From positions 62,001 through 126,000 of the forward strand of contig JAZGTN010000068.1 in assembly GCA_037783415.1 (NCBI GenBank): a DNA stretch of 64,000 nucleotides. The letters are read 5' to 3'. Positions 1 to 11,902 of this stretch are shown piece after piece. The notes under the pieces are model-generated. The model had not been told where the DNA came from, did not search any database, and was given only the letters and a program-made list of their open reading frames with translations. Each line of letters starts with the position of its first letter. Positions within the stretch are counted from its first letter, which is position 1. The stretch comes from Leptasterias polaris (lineage: Eukaryota > Echinodermata > Asteroidea > Forcipulatida > Asteriidae). The translations under genes were made by a program, and so were the position numbers.

Positions 1-3000
1 CTTGTGGTTTTGTAGATACACAGCTTCAAAAAGTAAACCTTTAATGCGATACCACGTGACACATGATGACGTCATCAATCTAAAAATTCACACATATGTT
101 GTCTGTATGAAGGTCATTATGTATACCAATTTTGAAACGATTATCATAAACTTCGCCACAGACATCTAGTAAAAGTGTATTTTTAATTGTTTTCAACCTG
201 CCGCTAGAGGGCGCTCTTGACTTTTATGACGTCACTTGTCTTATTTTTTTAAACCAGACTCTTGCTCGACTATAACACCGTTTAAAAAAACTTCAAAAAG
301 TGTGCCACTTTTAAATTACAAGGCACTTCCGGTTTCTTCCTGTTTCGACCGGAAGTAGAGGTCATGTGAGGTCACGCACACGACAAAAAATAAAGACCTA
401 TATGACCTAAGTATGATCCCGCATAAAACAACCGCCGGTCTCTTAAATGTGATTTGTTACAGAATTTCAAAGATTAATTTATTTTTTTCTAAAAACCTTG
501 TAATTTGACACCTGATGACGTCATCATGACGTAAATGAAACGGTTTCGTCTCCTAATGGTTATCTAACTATGGTAAAAATTTCAAGTTTATATGAGCTTG
601 GGAAGTGTGCTTTTGTTAGCGGACAAGCGGCAAAGAGAAGAAGAATCTGAAGAAGTAAAAACTAGACATAATTTTTTGTTGGAAACAAAAAAGAGGTGTT
701 CGGTGTGACCTCGTGTTTCAAAGAAATGTTATAAACATGTCTGTGTATTAAATATTGTATACTTCTATAGAGTCTTTAGAATGGTGGTTCTAAAGATTTG
801 ACCAAACTTTTTGGATGTAACACATCCCAGCTTGAGTACATGCAAAGTTTCCATTTGATCACCAAAGTTGTTCTGTACATATAGATCTTGTAAAACACTA
901 CCTTGGTGGTGACATAACATGAAAATCGATGACGTCGTGAAAACGTCACTCAACATTATATCCTTGTAGGACCTTCCAAGTCTCATGCAAAATGAAATTC
1001 GATTATAGCTTGCTTTGAACTGAAGATATGTAACTATTGGTCAAAATTTCAAAAATTTTTAAAATAAAAATTGATGACGTCATCAAGTCGTCACTCTAAC
1101 TTTAAGTAGTCAATATCACTGTCTATCAACATGCCAAGTTTCAACTCAGTCAAACTTGTGGTTTTGTAGATACACAGCTTCAAAAAGTAAACCTTTAATG
1201 CGATACCACGTGACACATGATGACGTCATCAATCTAAAAATTCACACATATGTTGTCTGTATGAAGGTCATTATGTATACCAATTTTGAAACGATTATCA
1301 TAAACTTCGCCACAGACATCTAGTAAAAGTGTATTTTTAATTGTTTTCAACCTGCCGCTAGAGGGCGCTCTTGACTTTTATGACGTCACTTGTCTTATTT
1401 TTTTAAACCAGACTCTTGCTCGACTATAACACCGTTTAAAAAAACTTCAAAAAGTGTGCCACTTTTAAATTACAAGGCACTTCCGGTTTCTTCCTGTTTC
1501 GACCGGAAGTAGAGGTCATGTGAGGTCACGCACACGACAAAAAATAAAGACCTATATGACCTAAGTATGATCCCGCATAAAACAACCGCCGGTCTCTTAA
1601 ATGTGATTTGTTACAGAATTTCAAAGATTAATTTATTTTTTTCTAAAAACCTTGTAATTTGACACCTGATGACGTCATCATGACGTAAATGAAACGGTTT
1701 CGTCTCCTAATGGTTATCTAACTATGGTAAAAATTTCAAGTTTATATGAGCTTGGGAAGTGTGCTTTTGTTAGCGGACAAGCGGCAAAGAGAAGAAGAAT
1801 CTGAAGAAGTAAAAACTAGACATAATTTTTTGTTGGAAACAAAAAAGAGGTGTTCGGTGTGACCTCGTGTTTCAAAGAAATGTTATAAACATGTCTGTGT
1901 ATTAAATATTGTATACTTCTATAGAGTCTTTAGAATGGTGGTTCTAAAGATTTGACCAAACTTTTTGGATGTAACACATCCCAGCTTGAGTACATGCAAA
2001 GTTTCCATTTGATCACCAAAGTTGTTCTGTACATATAGATCTTGTAAAACACTACCTTGGTGGTGACATAACATGAAAATCGATGACGTCGTGAAAACGT
2101 CACTCAACATTATATCCTTGTAGGACCTTCCAAGTCTCATGCAAAATGAAATTCGATTATAGCTTGCTTTGAACTGAAGATATGTAACTATTGGTCAAAA
2201 TTTCAAAAATTTGTATTAAAAAAATTGATGACGTCATCAAGTCGTCACTCTAACTTTAAGTAGTCAATATCACTGTCTATCAACATGCCAAGTTTCAACT
2301 CAGTCAAACTTGTGGTTTTGTAGATACACAGCTTCAAAAAGTAAACCTTTAATGCGATACCACGTGACACATGATGACGTCATCAATCTAAAAATTCACA
2401 CATATGTTGTCTGTATGAAGGTCATTATGTATACCAATTTTGAAACGATTATCATAAACTTCGCCACAGACATCTAGTAAAAGTGTATTTTTAATTGTTT
2501 TCAACCTGCCGCTAGAGGGCGCTCTTGACTTTTATGACGTCACTTGTCTTATTTTTTTAAACCAGACTCTTGCTCGACTATAACACCGTTTAAAAAAACT
2601 TCAAAAAGTGTGCCACTTTTAAATTACAAGGCACTTCCGATTTCTTCCTGTTTCGACCGGAAGTAGAGGTCATGTGAGGTCACGCACACGACAAAAAATA
2701 AAGACCTATATGACCTAAGTATGATCCCGCATAAAACAACCGCCGGTCTCTTAAATGTGATTTGTTACAGAATTTCAAAGATTAATTAATTTTTTTCTAA
2801 AAACCTTGTAATTTGACACCTGATGACGTCATCATGACGTAAATGAAACGGTTTCGTCTCCTAATGGTTATCTAACTATGGTAAAAATTTCAAGTTTATA
2901 TGAGCTTGGGAAGTGTGCTTTTGTTAGCGGACAAGCGGCAAAGAGAAGAAGAATCTGAAGAAGTAAAAACTAGACATAATTTTTTGTTGGAAACAAAAAA

Positions 3001-6000
3001 GAGGTGTTCGGTGTGACCTCGTGTTTCAAAGAAATGTTATAAACATGTCTGTGTATTAAATATTGTATACTTCTATAGAGTCTTTAGAATGGTGGTTCTA
3101 AAGATTTGACCAAACTTTTTGGATGTAACACATCCCAGCTTGAGTACATGCAAAGTTTCCATTTGATCACCAAAGTTGTTCTGTACATATAGATCTTGTA
3201 AAACACTACCTTGGTGGTGACATAACATGAAAATCGATGACGTCGTGAAAACGTCACTCAACATTATATCCTTGTAGGACCTTCCAAGTCTCATGCAAAA
3301 TGAAATTCGATTATAGCTTGCTTTGAACTGAAGATATGTAACTATTGGTCAAAATTTCAAAAATTTGTAAAAAAAAAATTGATGACGTCATCAAGTCGTC
3401 ACTCTAACTTTAAGTGTCAATATCACTGTCTATCAACATGCCAAGTTTCAACTCAGTCAAACTTGTGGTTTTGTAGATACACAGCTTCAAAAAGTAAACC
3501 TTTAATGCGATACCACGTGACACATGATGACGTCATCAATCTAAAAATTCACACATATGTTGTCTGTATGAAGGTCATTATGTATACCAATTTTGAAACG
3601 ATTATCATAAACTTCGCCACAGACATCTAGTAAAAGTGTATTTTTAATTGTTTTCAACCTGCCGCTAGAGGGCGCTCTTGACTTTTATGACGTCACTTGT
3701 CTTATTTTTTTAAACCAGACTCTTGCTCGACTATAACACCGTTTAAAAAAACTTCAAAAAGTGTGCCACTTTTAAATTACAAGGCACTTCCGGTTTCTTC
3801 CTGTTTCGACCGGAAGTAGAGGTCATGTGAGGTCACGCACACGACAAAAAATAAAGACCTATATGACCTAAGTATGATCCCGCATAAAACAACCGCCGGT
3901 CTCTTAAGTGTGATTTGTTACAGAATTTCAAAGATTAATTTATTTTTTTCTAAAAACCTTGTAATTTGACACCTGATGACGTCATCATGACGTAAATGAA
4001 ACGGTTTCGTCTCCTAATGGTTATCTAACTATGGTAAAAATTTCAAGTTTATATGAGCTTGGGAAGTGTGCTTTTGTTAGCGGACAAGCGGCAAAGAGAA
4101 GAAGAATCTGAAGAAGTAAAAACTAGACATAATTTTTTGTTGGAAACAAAAAAGAGGTGTTCGGTGTGACCTCGTGTTTCAAAGAAATGTTATAAACATG
4201 TCTGTGTATTAAATATTGTATACTTCTATAGAGTCTTTAGAATGGTGGTTCTAAAGATTTGACCAAACTTTTTGGATGTAACACATCCCAGCTTGAGTAC
4301 ATGCAAAGTTTCCATTTGATCACCAAAGTTGTTCTGTACATATAGATCTTGTAAAACACTACCTTGGTGGTGACATAACATGAAAATCGATGACGTCGTG
4401 AAAACGTCACTCAACATTATATCCTTGTAGGACCTTCCAAGTCTCATGCAAAATGAAATTCGATTATAGCTTGCTTTGAACTGAAGATATGTAACTATTG
4501 GTCAAAATTTCAAAAAAATAAAAAAAAAAAATTGATGACGTCATCAAGTCGTCACTCTAACTTTAAGTAGTCAATATCACTGTCTATCAACATGCCAAGT
4601 TTCAACTCAGTCAAACTTGTGGTTTTGTAGATACACAGCTTCAAAAAGTAAACCTTTAATGCGATACCACGTGACACATGATGACGTCATCAATCTAAAA
4701 ATTCACACATATGTTGTCTGTATGAAGGTCATTATGTATACCAATTTTGAAACGATTATCATAAACTTCGCCACAGACATCTAGTAAAAGTGTATTTTTA
4801 ATTGTTTTCAACCTGCCGCTAGAGGGCGCTCTTGACTTTTATGACGTCACTTGTCTTATTTTTTTAAACCAGACTCTTGCTCGACTATAACACCGTTTAA
4901 AAAAACTTCAAAAAGTGTGCCACTTTTAAATTACAAGGCACTTCCGATTTCTTCCTGTTTCGACCGGAAGTAGAGGTCATGTGAGGTCACGCACACGACA
5001 AAAAATAAAGACCTATATGACCTAAGTATGATCCCGCATAAAACAACCGCCGGTCTCTTAAATGTGATTTGTTACAGAATTTCAAAGATTAATTTATTTT
5101 TTTCTAAAAACCTTGTAATTTGACACCTGATGACGTCATCATGACGTAAATGAAACGGTTTCGTCTCCTAATGGTTATCTAACTATGGTAAAAATTTCAA
5201 GTTTATATGAGCTTGGGAAGTGTGCTTTTGTTAGCGGACAAGCGGCAAAGAGAAGAAGAATCTGAAGAAGTAAAAACTAGACATAATTTTTTGTTGGAAA
5301 CAAAAAAGAGGTGTTCGGTGTGACCTCGTGTTTCAAAGAAATGTTATAAACATGTCTGTGTATTAAATATTGTATACTTCTATAGAGTCTTTAGAATGGT
5401 GGTTCTAAAGATTTGACCAAACTTTTTGGATGTAACACATCCCAGCTTGAGTACATGCAAAGTTTCCATTTGATCACCAAAGTTGTTCTGTACATATAGA
5501 TCTTGTAAAACACTACCTTGGTGGTGACATAACATGAAAATCGATGACGTCGTGAAAACGTCACTCAACATTATATCCTTGTAGGACCTTCCAAGTCTCA
5601 TGCAAAATGAAATTCGATTATAGCTTGCTTTGAACTGAAGATATGTAACTATTGGTCAAAATTTCAAAAATTTGTAAAAAAAAAATTGATGACGTCATCA
5701 AGTCGTCACTCTAACTTTAAGTGTCAATATCACTGTCTATCAACATGCCAAGTTTCAACTTAGTCAAACTTGTGGTTTTGTAGATACACAGCTTCAAAAA
5801 GTAAACCTTTAATGCGATACCACGTGACACATGATGACGTCATCAATCTAAAAATTCACACATATGTTGTCTGTATGAAGGTCATTATGTATACCAATTT
5901 TGAAACGATTATCATAAACTTCGCCACAGACATCTAGTAAAAGTGTATTTTTAATTGTTTTCAACCTGCCGCTAGAGGGCGCTCTTGACTTTTATGACGT

Positions 6001-9000
6001 CACTTGTCTTATTTTTTTAAACCAGACTCTTGCTCGACTATAACACCGTTTAAAAAAACTTCAAAAAGTGTGCCACTTTTAAATTACAAGGCACTTCCGG
6101 TTTCTTCCTGTTTCGACCGGAAGTAGAGGTCATGTGAGGTCACGCACACGACAAAAAATAAAGACCTATATGACCTAAGTATGATCCCGCATAAAACAAC
6201 CGCCGGTCTCTTAAGTGTGATTTGTTACAGAATTTCAAAGATTAATTTATTTTTTTCTAAAAACCTTGTAATTTGACACCTGATGACGTCATCATGACGT
6301 AAATGAAACGGTTTCGTCTCCTAATGGTTATCTAACTATGGTAAAAATTTCAAGTTTATATGAGCTTGGGAAGTGTGCTTTTGTTAGCGGACAAGCGGCA
6401 AAGAGAAGAAGAATCTGAAGAAGTAAAAACTAGACATAATTTTTTGTTGGAAACAAAAAAGAGGTGTTCGGTGTGACCTCGTGTTTCAAAGAAATGTTAT
6501 AAACATGTCTGTGTATTAAATATTGTATACTTCTATAGAGTCTTTAGAATGGTGGTTCTAAAGATTTGACCAAACTTTTTGGATGTAACACATCCCAGCT
6601 TGAGTACATGCAAAGTTTCCATTTGATCACCAAAGTTGTTCTGTACATATAGATCTTGTAAAACACTACCTTGGTGGTGACATAACATGAAAATCGATGA
6701 CGTCGTGAAAACGTCACTCAACATTATATCCTTGTAGGACCTTCCAAGTCTCATGCAAAATGAAATTCGATTATAGCTTGCTTTGAACTGAAGATATGTA
6801 ACTATTGGTCAAAATTTAAAAAAAATAAAAAAAAAAAATTGATGACGTCATCAAGTCGTCACTCTAACTTTAAGTAGTCAATATCACTGTCTATCAACAT
6901 GCCAAGTTTCAACTCAGTCAAACTTGTGGTTTTGTAGATACACAGCTTCAAAAAGTAAACCTTTAATGCGATACCACGTGACACATGATGACGTCATCAA
7001 TCTAAAAATTCACACATATGTTGTCTGTATGAAGGTCATTATGTATACCAATTTTGAAACGATTATCATAAACTTCGCCACAGACATCTAGTAAAAGTGT
7101 ATTTTTAATTGTTTTCAACCTGCCGCTAGAGGGCGCTCTTGACTTTTATGACGTCACTTGTCTTATTTTTTTAAACCAGACTCTTGCTCGACTATAACAC
7201 CGTTTAAAAAAACTTCAAAAAGTGTGCCACTTTTAAATTACAAGGCACTTCCGATTTCTTCCTGTTTCGACCGGAAGTAGAGGTCATGTGAGGTCACGCA
7301 CACGACAAAAAATAAAGACCTATATGACCTAAGTATGATCCCGCATAAAACAACCGCCGGTCTCTTAAATGTGATTTGTTACAGAATTTCAAAGATTAAT
7401 TTATTTTTTTCTAAAAACCTTGTAATTTGACACCTGATGACGTCATCATGACGTAAATGAAACGGTTTCGTCTCCTAATGGTTATCTAACTATGGTAAAA
7501 ATTTCAAGTTTATATGAGCTTGGGAAGTGTGCTTTTGTTAGCGGACAAGCGGCAAAGAGAAGAAGAATCTGAAGAAGTAAAAACTAGACATAATTTTTTG
7601 TTGGAAACAAAAAAGAGGTGTTCGGTGTGACCTCGTGTTTCAAAGAAATGTTATAAACATGTCTGTGTATTAAATATTGTATACTTCTATAGAGTCTTTA
7701 GAATGGTGGTTCTAAAGATTTGACCAAACTTTTTGGATGTAACACATCCCAGCTTGAGTACATGCAAAGTTTCCATTTGATCACCAAAGTTGTTCTGTAC
7801 ATATAGATCTTGTAAAACACTACCTTGGTGGTGACATAACATGAAAATCGATGACGTCGTGAAAACGTCACTCAACATTATATCCTTGTAGGACCTTCCA
7901 AGTCTCATGCAAAATGAAATTCGATTATAGCTTGCTTTGAACTGAAGATATGTAACTATTGGTCAAAATTTCAAAAATTTGTAAAAAAAAAATTGATGAC
8001 GTCATCAAGTCGTCACTCTAACTTTAAGTGTCAATATCACTGTCTATCAACATGCCAAGTTTCAACTTAGTCAAACTTGTGGTTTTGTAGATACACAGCT
8101 TCAAAAAGTAAACCTTTAATGCGATACCACGTGACACATGATGACGTCATCAATCTAAAAATTCACACATATGTTGTCTGTATGAAGGTCATTATGTATA
8201 CCAATTTTGAAACGATTATCATAAACTTCGCCACAGACATCTAGTAAAAGTGTATTTTTAATTGTTTTCAACCTGCCGCTAGAGGGCGCTCTTTACTTTT
8301 ATGACGTCACTTGTCTTATTTTTTTAAACCAGACTCTTGCTCGACTATAACACCGTTTAAAAAAACTTCAAAAAGTGTGCCACTTTTAAATTACAAGGCA
8401 CTTCCGGTTTCTTCCTGTTTCGACCGGAAGTAGAGGTCATGTGAGGTCACGCACACGACAAAAAATAAAGACCTATATGACCTAAGTATGATCCCGCATA
8501 AAACAACCGCCGGTCTCTTAAGTGTGATTTGTTACAGAATTTCAAAGATTAATTTATTTTTTTCTAAAAACCTTGTAATTTGACACCTGATGACGTCATC
8601 ATGACGTAAATGAAACGGTTTCGTCTCCTAATGGTTATCTAACTATGGTAAAAATTTCAAGTTTATATGAGCTTGGGAAGTGTGCTTTTGTTAGCGGACA
8701 AGCGGCAAAGAGAAGAAGAATCTGAAGAAGTAAAAACTAGACATAATTTTTTGTTGGAAACAAAAAAGAGGTGTTCGGTGTGACCTCGTGTTTCAAAGAA
8801 ATGTTATAAACATGTCTGTGTATTAAATATTGTATACTTCTATAGAGTCTTTAGAATGGTGGTTCTAAAGATTTGACCAAACTTTTTGGATGTAACACAT
8901 CCCAGCTTGAGTACATGCAAAGTTTCCATTTGATCACCAAAGTTGTTCTGTACATATAGATCTTGTAAAACACTACCTTGGTGGTGACATAACATGAAAA

Positions 9001-9895
9001 TCGATGACGTCGTGAAAACGTCACTCAACATTATATCCTTGTAGGACCTTCCAAGTCTCATGCAAAATGAAATTCGATTATAGCTTGCTTTGAACTGAAG
9101 ATATGTAACTATTGGTCAAAATTTCAAAAATTAAAAAAAAAAAAATTGATGACGTCATCAAGTCGTCACTCTAACTTTAAGTAGTCAATATCACTGTCTA
9201 TCAACATGCCAAGTTTCAACTCAGTCAAACTTGTGGTTTTGTAGATACACAGCTTCAAAAAGTAAACCTTTAATGCGATACCACGTGACACATGATGACG
9301 TCATCAATCTAAAAATTCACACATATGTTGTCTGTATGAAGGTCATTATGTATACCAATTTTGAAACGATTATCATAAACTTCGCCACAGACATCTAGTA
9401 AAAGTGTATTTTTAATTGTTTTCAACCTGCCGCTAGAGGGCGCTCTTTACTTTTATGACGTCACTTGTCTTATTTTTTTAAACCAGACTCTTGCTCGACT
9501 ATAACACCGTTTAAAAAAACTTCAAAAAGTGTGCCACTTTTAAATTACAAGGCACTTCCGATTTCTTCCTGTTTCGACCGGAAGTAGAGGTCATGTGAGG
9601 TCACGCACACGACAAAAAATAAAGACCTATATGACCTAAGTATGATCCCGCATAAAACAACCGCCGGTCTCTTAAATGTGATTTGTTACAGAATTTCAAA
9701 GATTAATTTATTTTTTTCTAAAAACCTTGTAATTTGACACCTGATGACGTCATCATGACGTAAATGAAACGGTTTCGTCTCCTAATGGTTATCTAACTAT
9801 GGTAACAATTTCAAGTTTATATGAGCTTGGGAAGTGTGCTTTTGTTAGCGGACAAGCGGCGAAGAGAAGAAGAAGAAGAATCTGAAGAAGTAAAA
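1..9895. repeat. Tandem satellite, about 1,153.5-bp unit, 8.6 copies, runs off left edge
   Basis: Nearly identical copies follow one another with spacings of 1,154, 1,154, 1,153, 1,154, 1,153, 1,154 and 1,153 bp, measured at a fixed landmark at 765, 1919, 3073, 4226, 5380, 6533, 7687 and 8840. Divergence between copies is of the order of one percent or less, mostly single substitutions and changes in one A-run. The last copy decays near 9870-9895 into (GAA)n and poly-A. Each unit holds several TGACGTCA palindromes, a pair of facing ACTTCCGG/CCGGAAGT motifs, AGGTCA half-sites and one CTCF-like motif. An identical 73-codon minus-strand open frame occurs in every copy, but it is simply repeated with the unit and resembles no family I know. 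No transposase or reverse transcriptase is visible. The array continues beyond the left edge, so its full size is unknown. Confidence 0.97.
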
Positions 9896-9903
9896 AAAAA
9901 AAA

Positions 9904-10062
9904 CGAACAATAACAAGAGGTATTCGGACTTTTGTCCGAACACCTAAAAAAAAAAACGAACAATAACAAGAGGTATTCGGACTTTTGTCCGAACACCTAA
10001 AAAAACAAAAAAAACAAAACCGAACAATAACAAGAGGTATTCGGACTTTTGTCCGAACACCT
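9904..10062. repeat. Three 42-bp hairpin repeats at the satellite edge
   Basis: A 42-bp sequence occurs at 9904-9945, 9957-9998 and 10021-10062, separated by A-rich spacers. Each copy contains the near-perfect inverted repeat AGGTATTCGGAC / GTCCGAACACCT around a TTTT loop, with one G-T type mismatch. The stem resembles the AGGTGTTCGG stretch inside the satellite unit, so the repeats may derive from satellite sequence. They sit exactly where the satellite ends and the AT-rich inverted element begins. Confidence 0.85.
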
Positions 10063-10494
10063 AATTATATGCGATAATTTTTTAATATATGCGATAATTT
10101 TTTATATATATTTGATTTTTTTTAAATATATATTATATGCGATCGTGCGATAATTGTTTAATATATGGTATACTTTTTTATATATATTTGATAATTTTTT
10201 AATATATATTATATGCGATCATTTGTATGCGATGTTTTGTGATATACATATGCGATAATTTAATATACATGTGCGATGTTACACCAATGTATATTTGATG
10301 TTCGTTCTTATAATTATGTGCGAAAACGGAATTGTGGGATATAGTATGGCTTCATGTCCACTTGATCCCCGTGTCCGTAATGTTTTAGATCGGGCCAGAC
10401 TATACTGTGGACGGTATAGTATGGTTCCTATGGTTCAATGAGATGGCCGTTAGGGTTTAAGGTGTTTGTTGTGATTAAAGATTAAACATTAATT

Positions 10495-10905
10495 ATTTGT
10501 AATTTATGTAAGGTACATTTTGTTTTAAAGTGACGCTCTTCGTCATTTTTCTGTTAAAAATACCCTTCACATTGGACAAATATCATACCATAAAAATGGT
10601 GTAATTAGGCACTAATTAGTTGTTCTAATTAGCTGCAACAGAATATTTAGATATTTCTTATTTATGTGACGTATATTTTCTTCGTCGTCATTTTTATGAT
10701 TAAAATACCATTCACGTTGGACGAAGAACACATCATATACAATGGTATAATTGGGCACTAATTAGTAGGTCTAATTAGTAGCTGTTACGGAATATTGAGA
10801 CGTGTTATAATGGGGTCGTTCTAACGCAACGCTACAAATTTAATAGTTGTGAACTATGTGAGGTACATTTTGTTTTAAAGGGACACTTTGTTTTTTAAAA
10901 GACTT
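10495..10905. repeat. Degenerate tandem repeat, about 165-200 bp, 2.2 copies
   Basis: Two diverged blocks share, in order, a GACG...TCGTCATTTTT segment, AAATACC(A/C)TTCAC(A/G)TTGGAC, an ATGGT(G/A)TAATT(A/G)GGCACTAATTAG segment and a GAATATT segment. They begin near 10495 and 10660. A third partial start (AGGTACATTTTGTTTTAAAG) lies at 10861-10880. Non-coding and internal to the inverted-arm element. Confidence 0.6.
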
Positions 10906-11139
10906 ATCTTCAGAAATTTATAGGGAAGTCCATTAACTCTTTAAGGATCGAATAAAGCATTAAATTATCTCTTATCTTGACTTAATTTGGTCCAAGGTTT
11001 ATCATTATGATATAAAGTTTGCCAAAAGAAAATTGAAAATCACCATTAAAAGTTAAAGGTTAAGAAATAGTGGATAAATGTAAATCTACAAGTCTTACTA
11101 GTAAATTTTGTCGCTTCGTGAGACTAGTTTGGTTGAGAG

Positions 11140-11280
11140 AATTCGCGGCTGGCCGGCCTCGCGATTTGGCGGCTGAAATTTTCGGCCGTAAATTGGGAAT
11201 TCGCGGCTGGCATTCCGCGGCTGGCATTCCGCGGCTGGCATTCGCGGCTAGCTGGCTGAGAATTCGCGGCTAGCTTCAGC
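11140..11280. repeat. GC-rich minisatellite, ATTC(C)GCGGCTGGC units
   Basis: Short tandem copies of a 14-15 bp motif (ATTCCGCGGCTGGC and variants) form a GC-rich island inside otherwise AT-rich sequence. The 67-codon open frame that crosses it is low-complexity and is not a gene. Confidence 0.7.
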
Positions 11281-11902
11281 TTGGTATTTTATTCCCTTGT
11301 AAAATACGCGAATCAAGTCTCATTCCCTGACCATCAGTCTAGTTAAACCCGTACGCCCTCCTCAGTGAACCATACTATACCATCCATAGTCTGGCCCGAT
11401 CTAAAACATTACGGATACGGGGATCAAGTGGACAGGAAGCCATACTATATCCCACAATTCCGTTTTCGCACATAATATAAGAACGAACATCAAATATACA
11501 TTGGTGTAACATCGCACATGTATATTAAATTATCGCGTATGTATATTATCACAAAACATAGCATACAAAGGATCGCATATAATATATATTAAAAAATTAT
11601 CAAATATATATCACAAATTTTCGCATATATTAAACAATTATCGCATGATCGCATATAATATATATTTTTAAATATTCAAATATATATCAAAAATTATCGC
11701 ATATATTAAAAAATTATCGCATATATTACAAATTATCACATATATATTGCAAATTATCGCACATATATTACAAATTATTGCATATATATTACATATATTG
11801 CATACATAAAACGAATATCGCACATGTGTGACAATCATCGCATATATTTATGAAACATCGCACATACATTGTACATTATCGAATATTGCAACGTTTGACA
11901 CG

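Larger units (their letters stand above)
10066..11902. mobile_element. AT-rich element with long inverted arms of GCGAT-type repeats
   Basis: The left arm (about 10066-10435) is the reverse complement of the first part of the right arm (about 11368-11735). Shared landmarks are GGGATATAGTATGGCTTC, the GATCGGGCC motif and repeated ATATGCGATAATTT units. The right arm continues another 170 bp to its end CGTTTGACACGCCATA at 11902; the left arm lacks this part and is truncated against the hairpin repeats. Between the arms lie a degenerate tandem repeat and a GC-rich minisatellite, with no recognisable transposase. The same right arm occurs again at 27451-27852. The two right ends abut the same point of the Helitron-like unit, which suggests a non-autonomous DNA transposon with ends TATGGCGTGTCAAACG that inserted into such a unit. 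Superfamily not recognised. Confidence 0.7.

Noticed and set aside
765..9061. Identical 73-codon minus-strand open frame in eight satellite copies
   Set aside because: It is conserved only because the whole unit is. There is no codon-level signal, no family resemblance and no start context.
1..9895. CRISPR array or ribosomal DNA as an explanation for the tandem copies
   Set aside because: The repeat unit is over 1.1 kb without unique spacers, and no rRNA sequence is visible.
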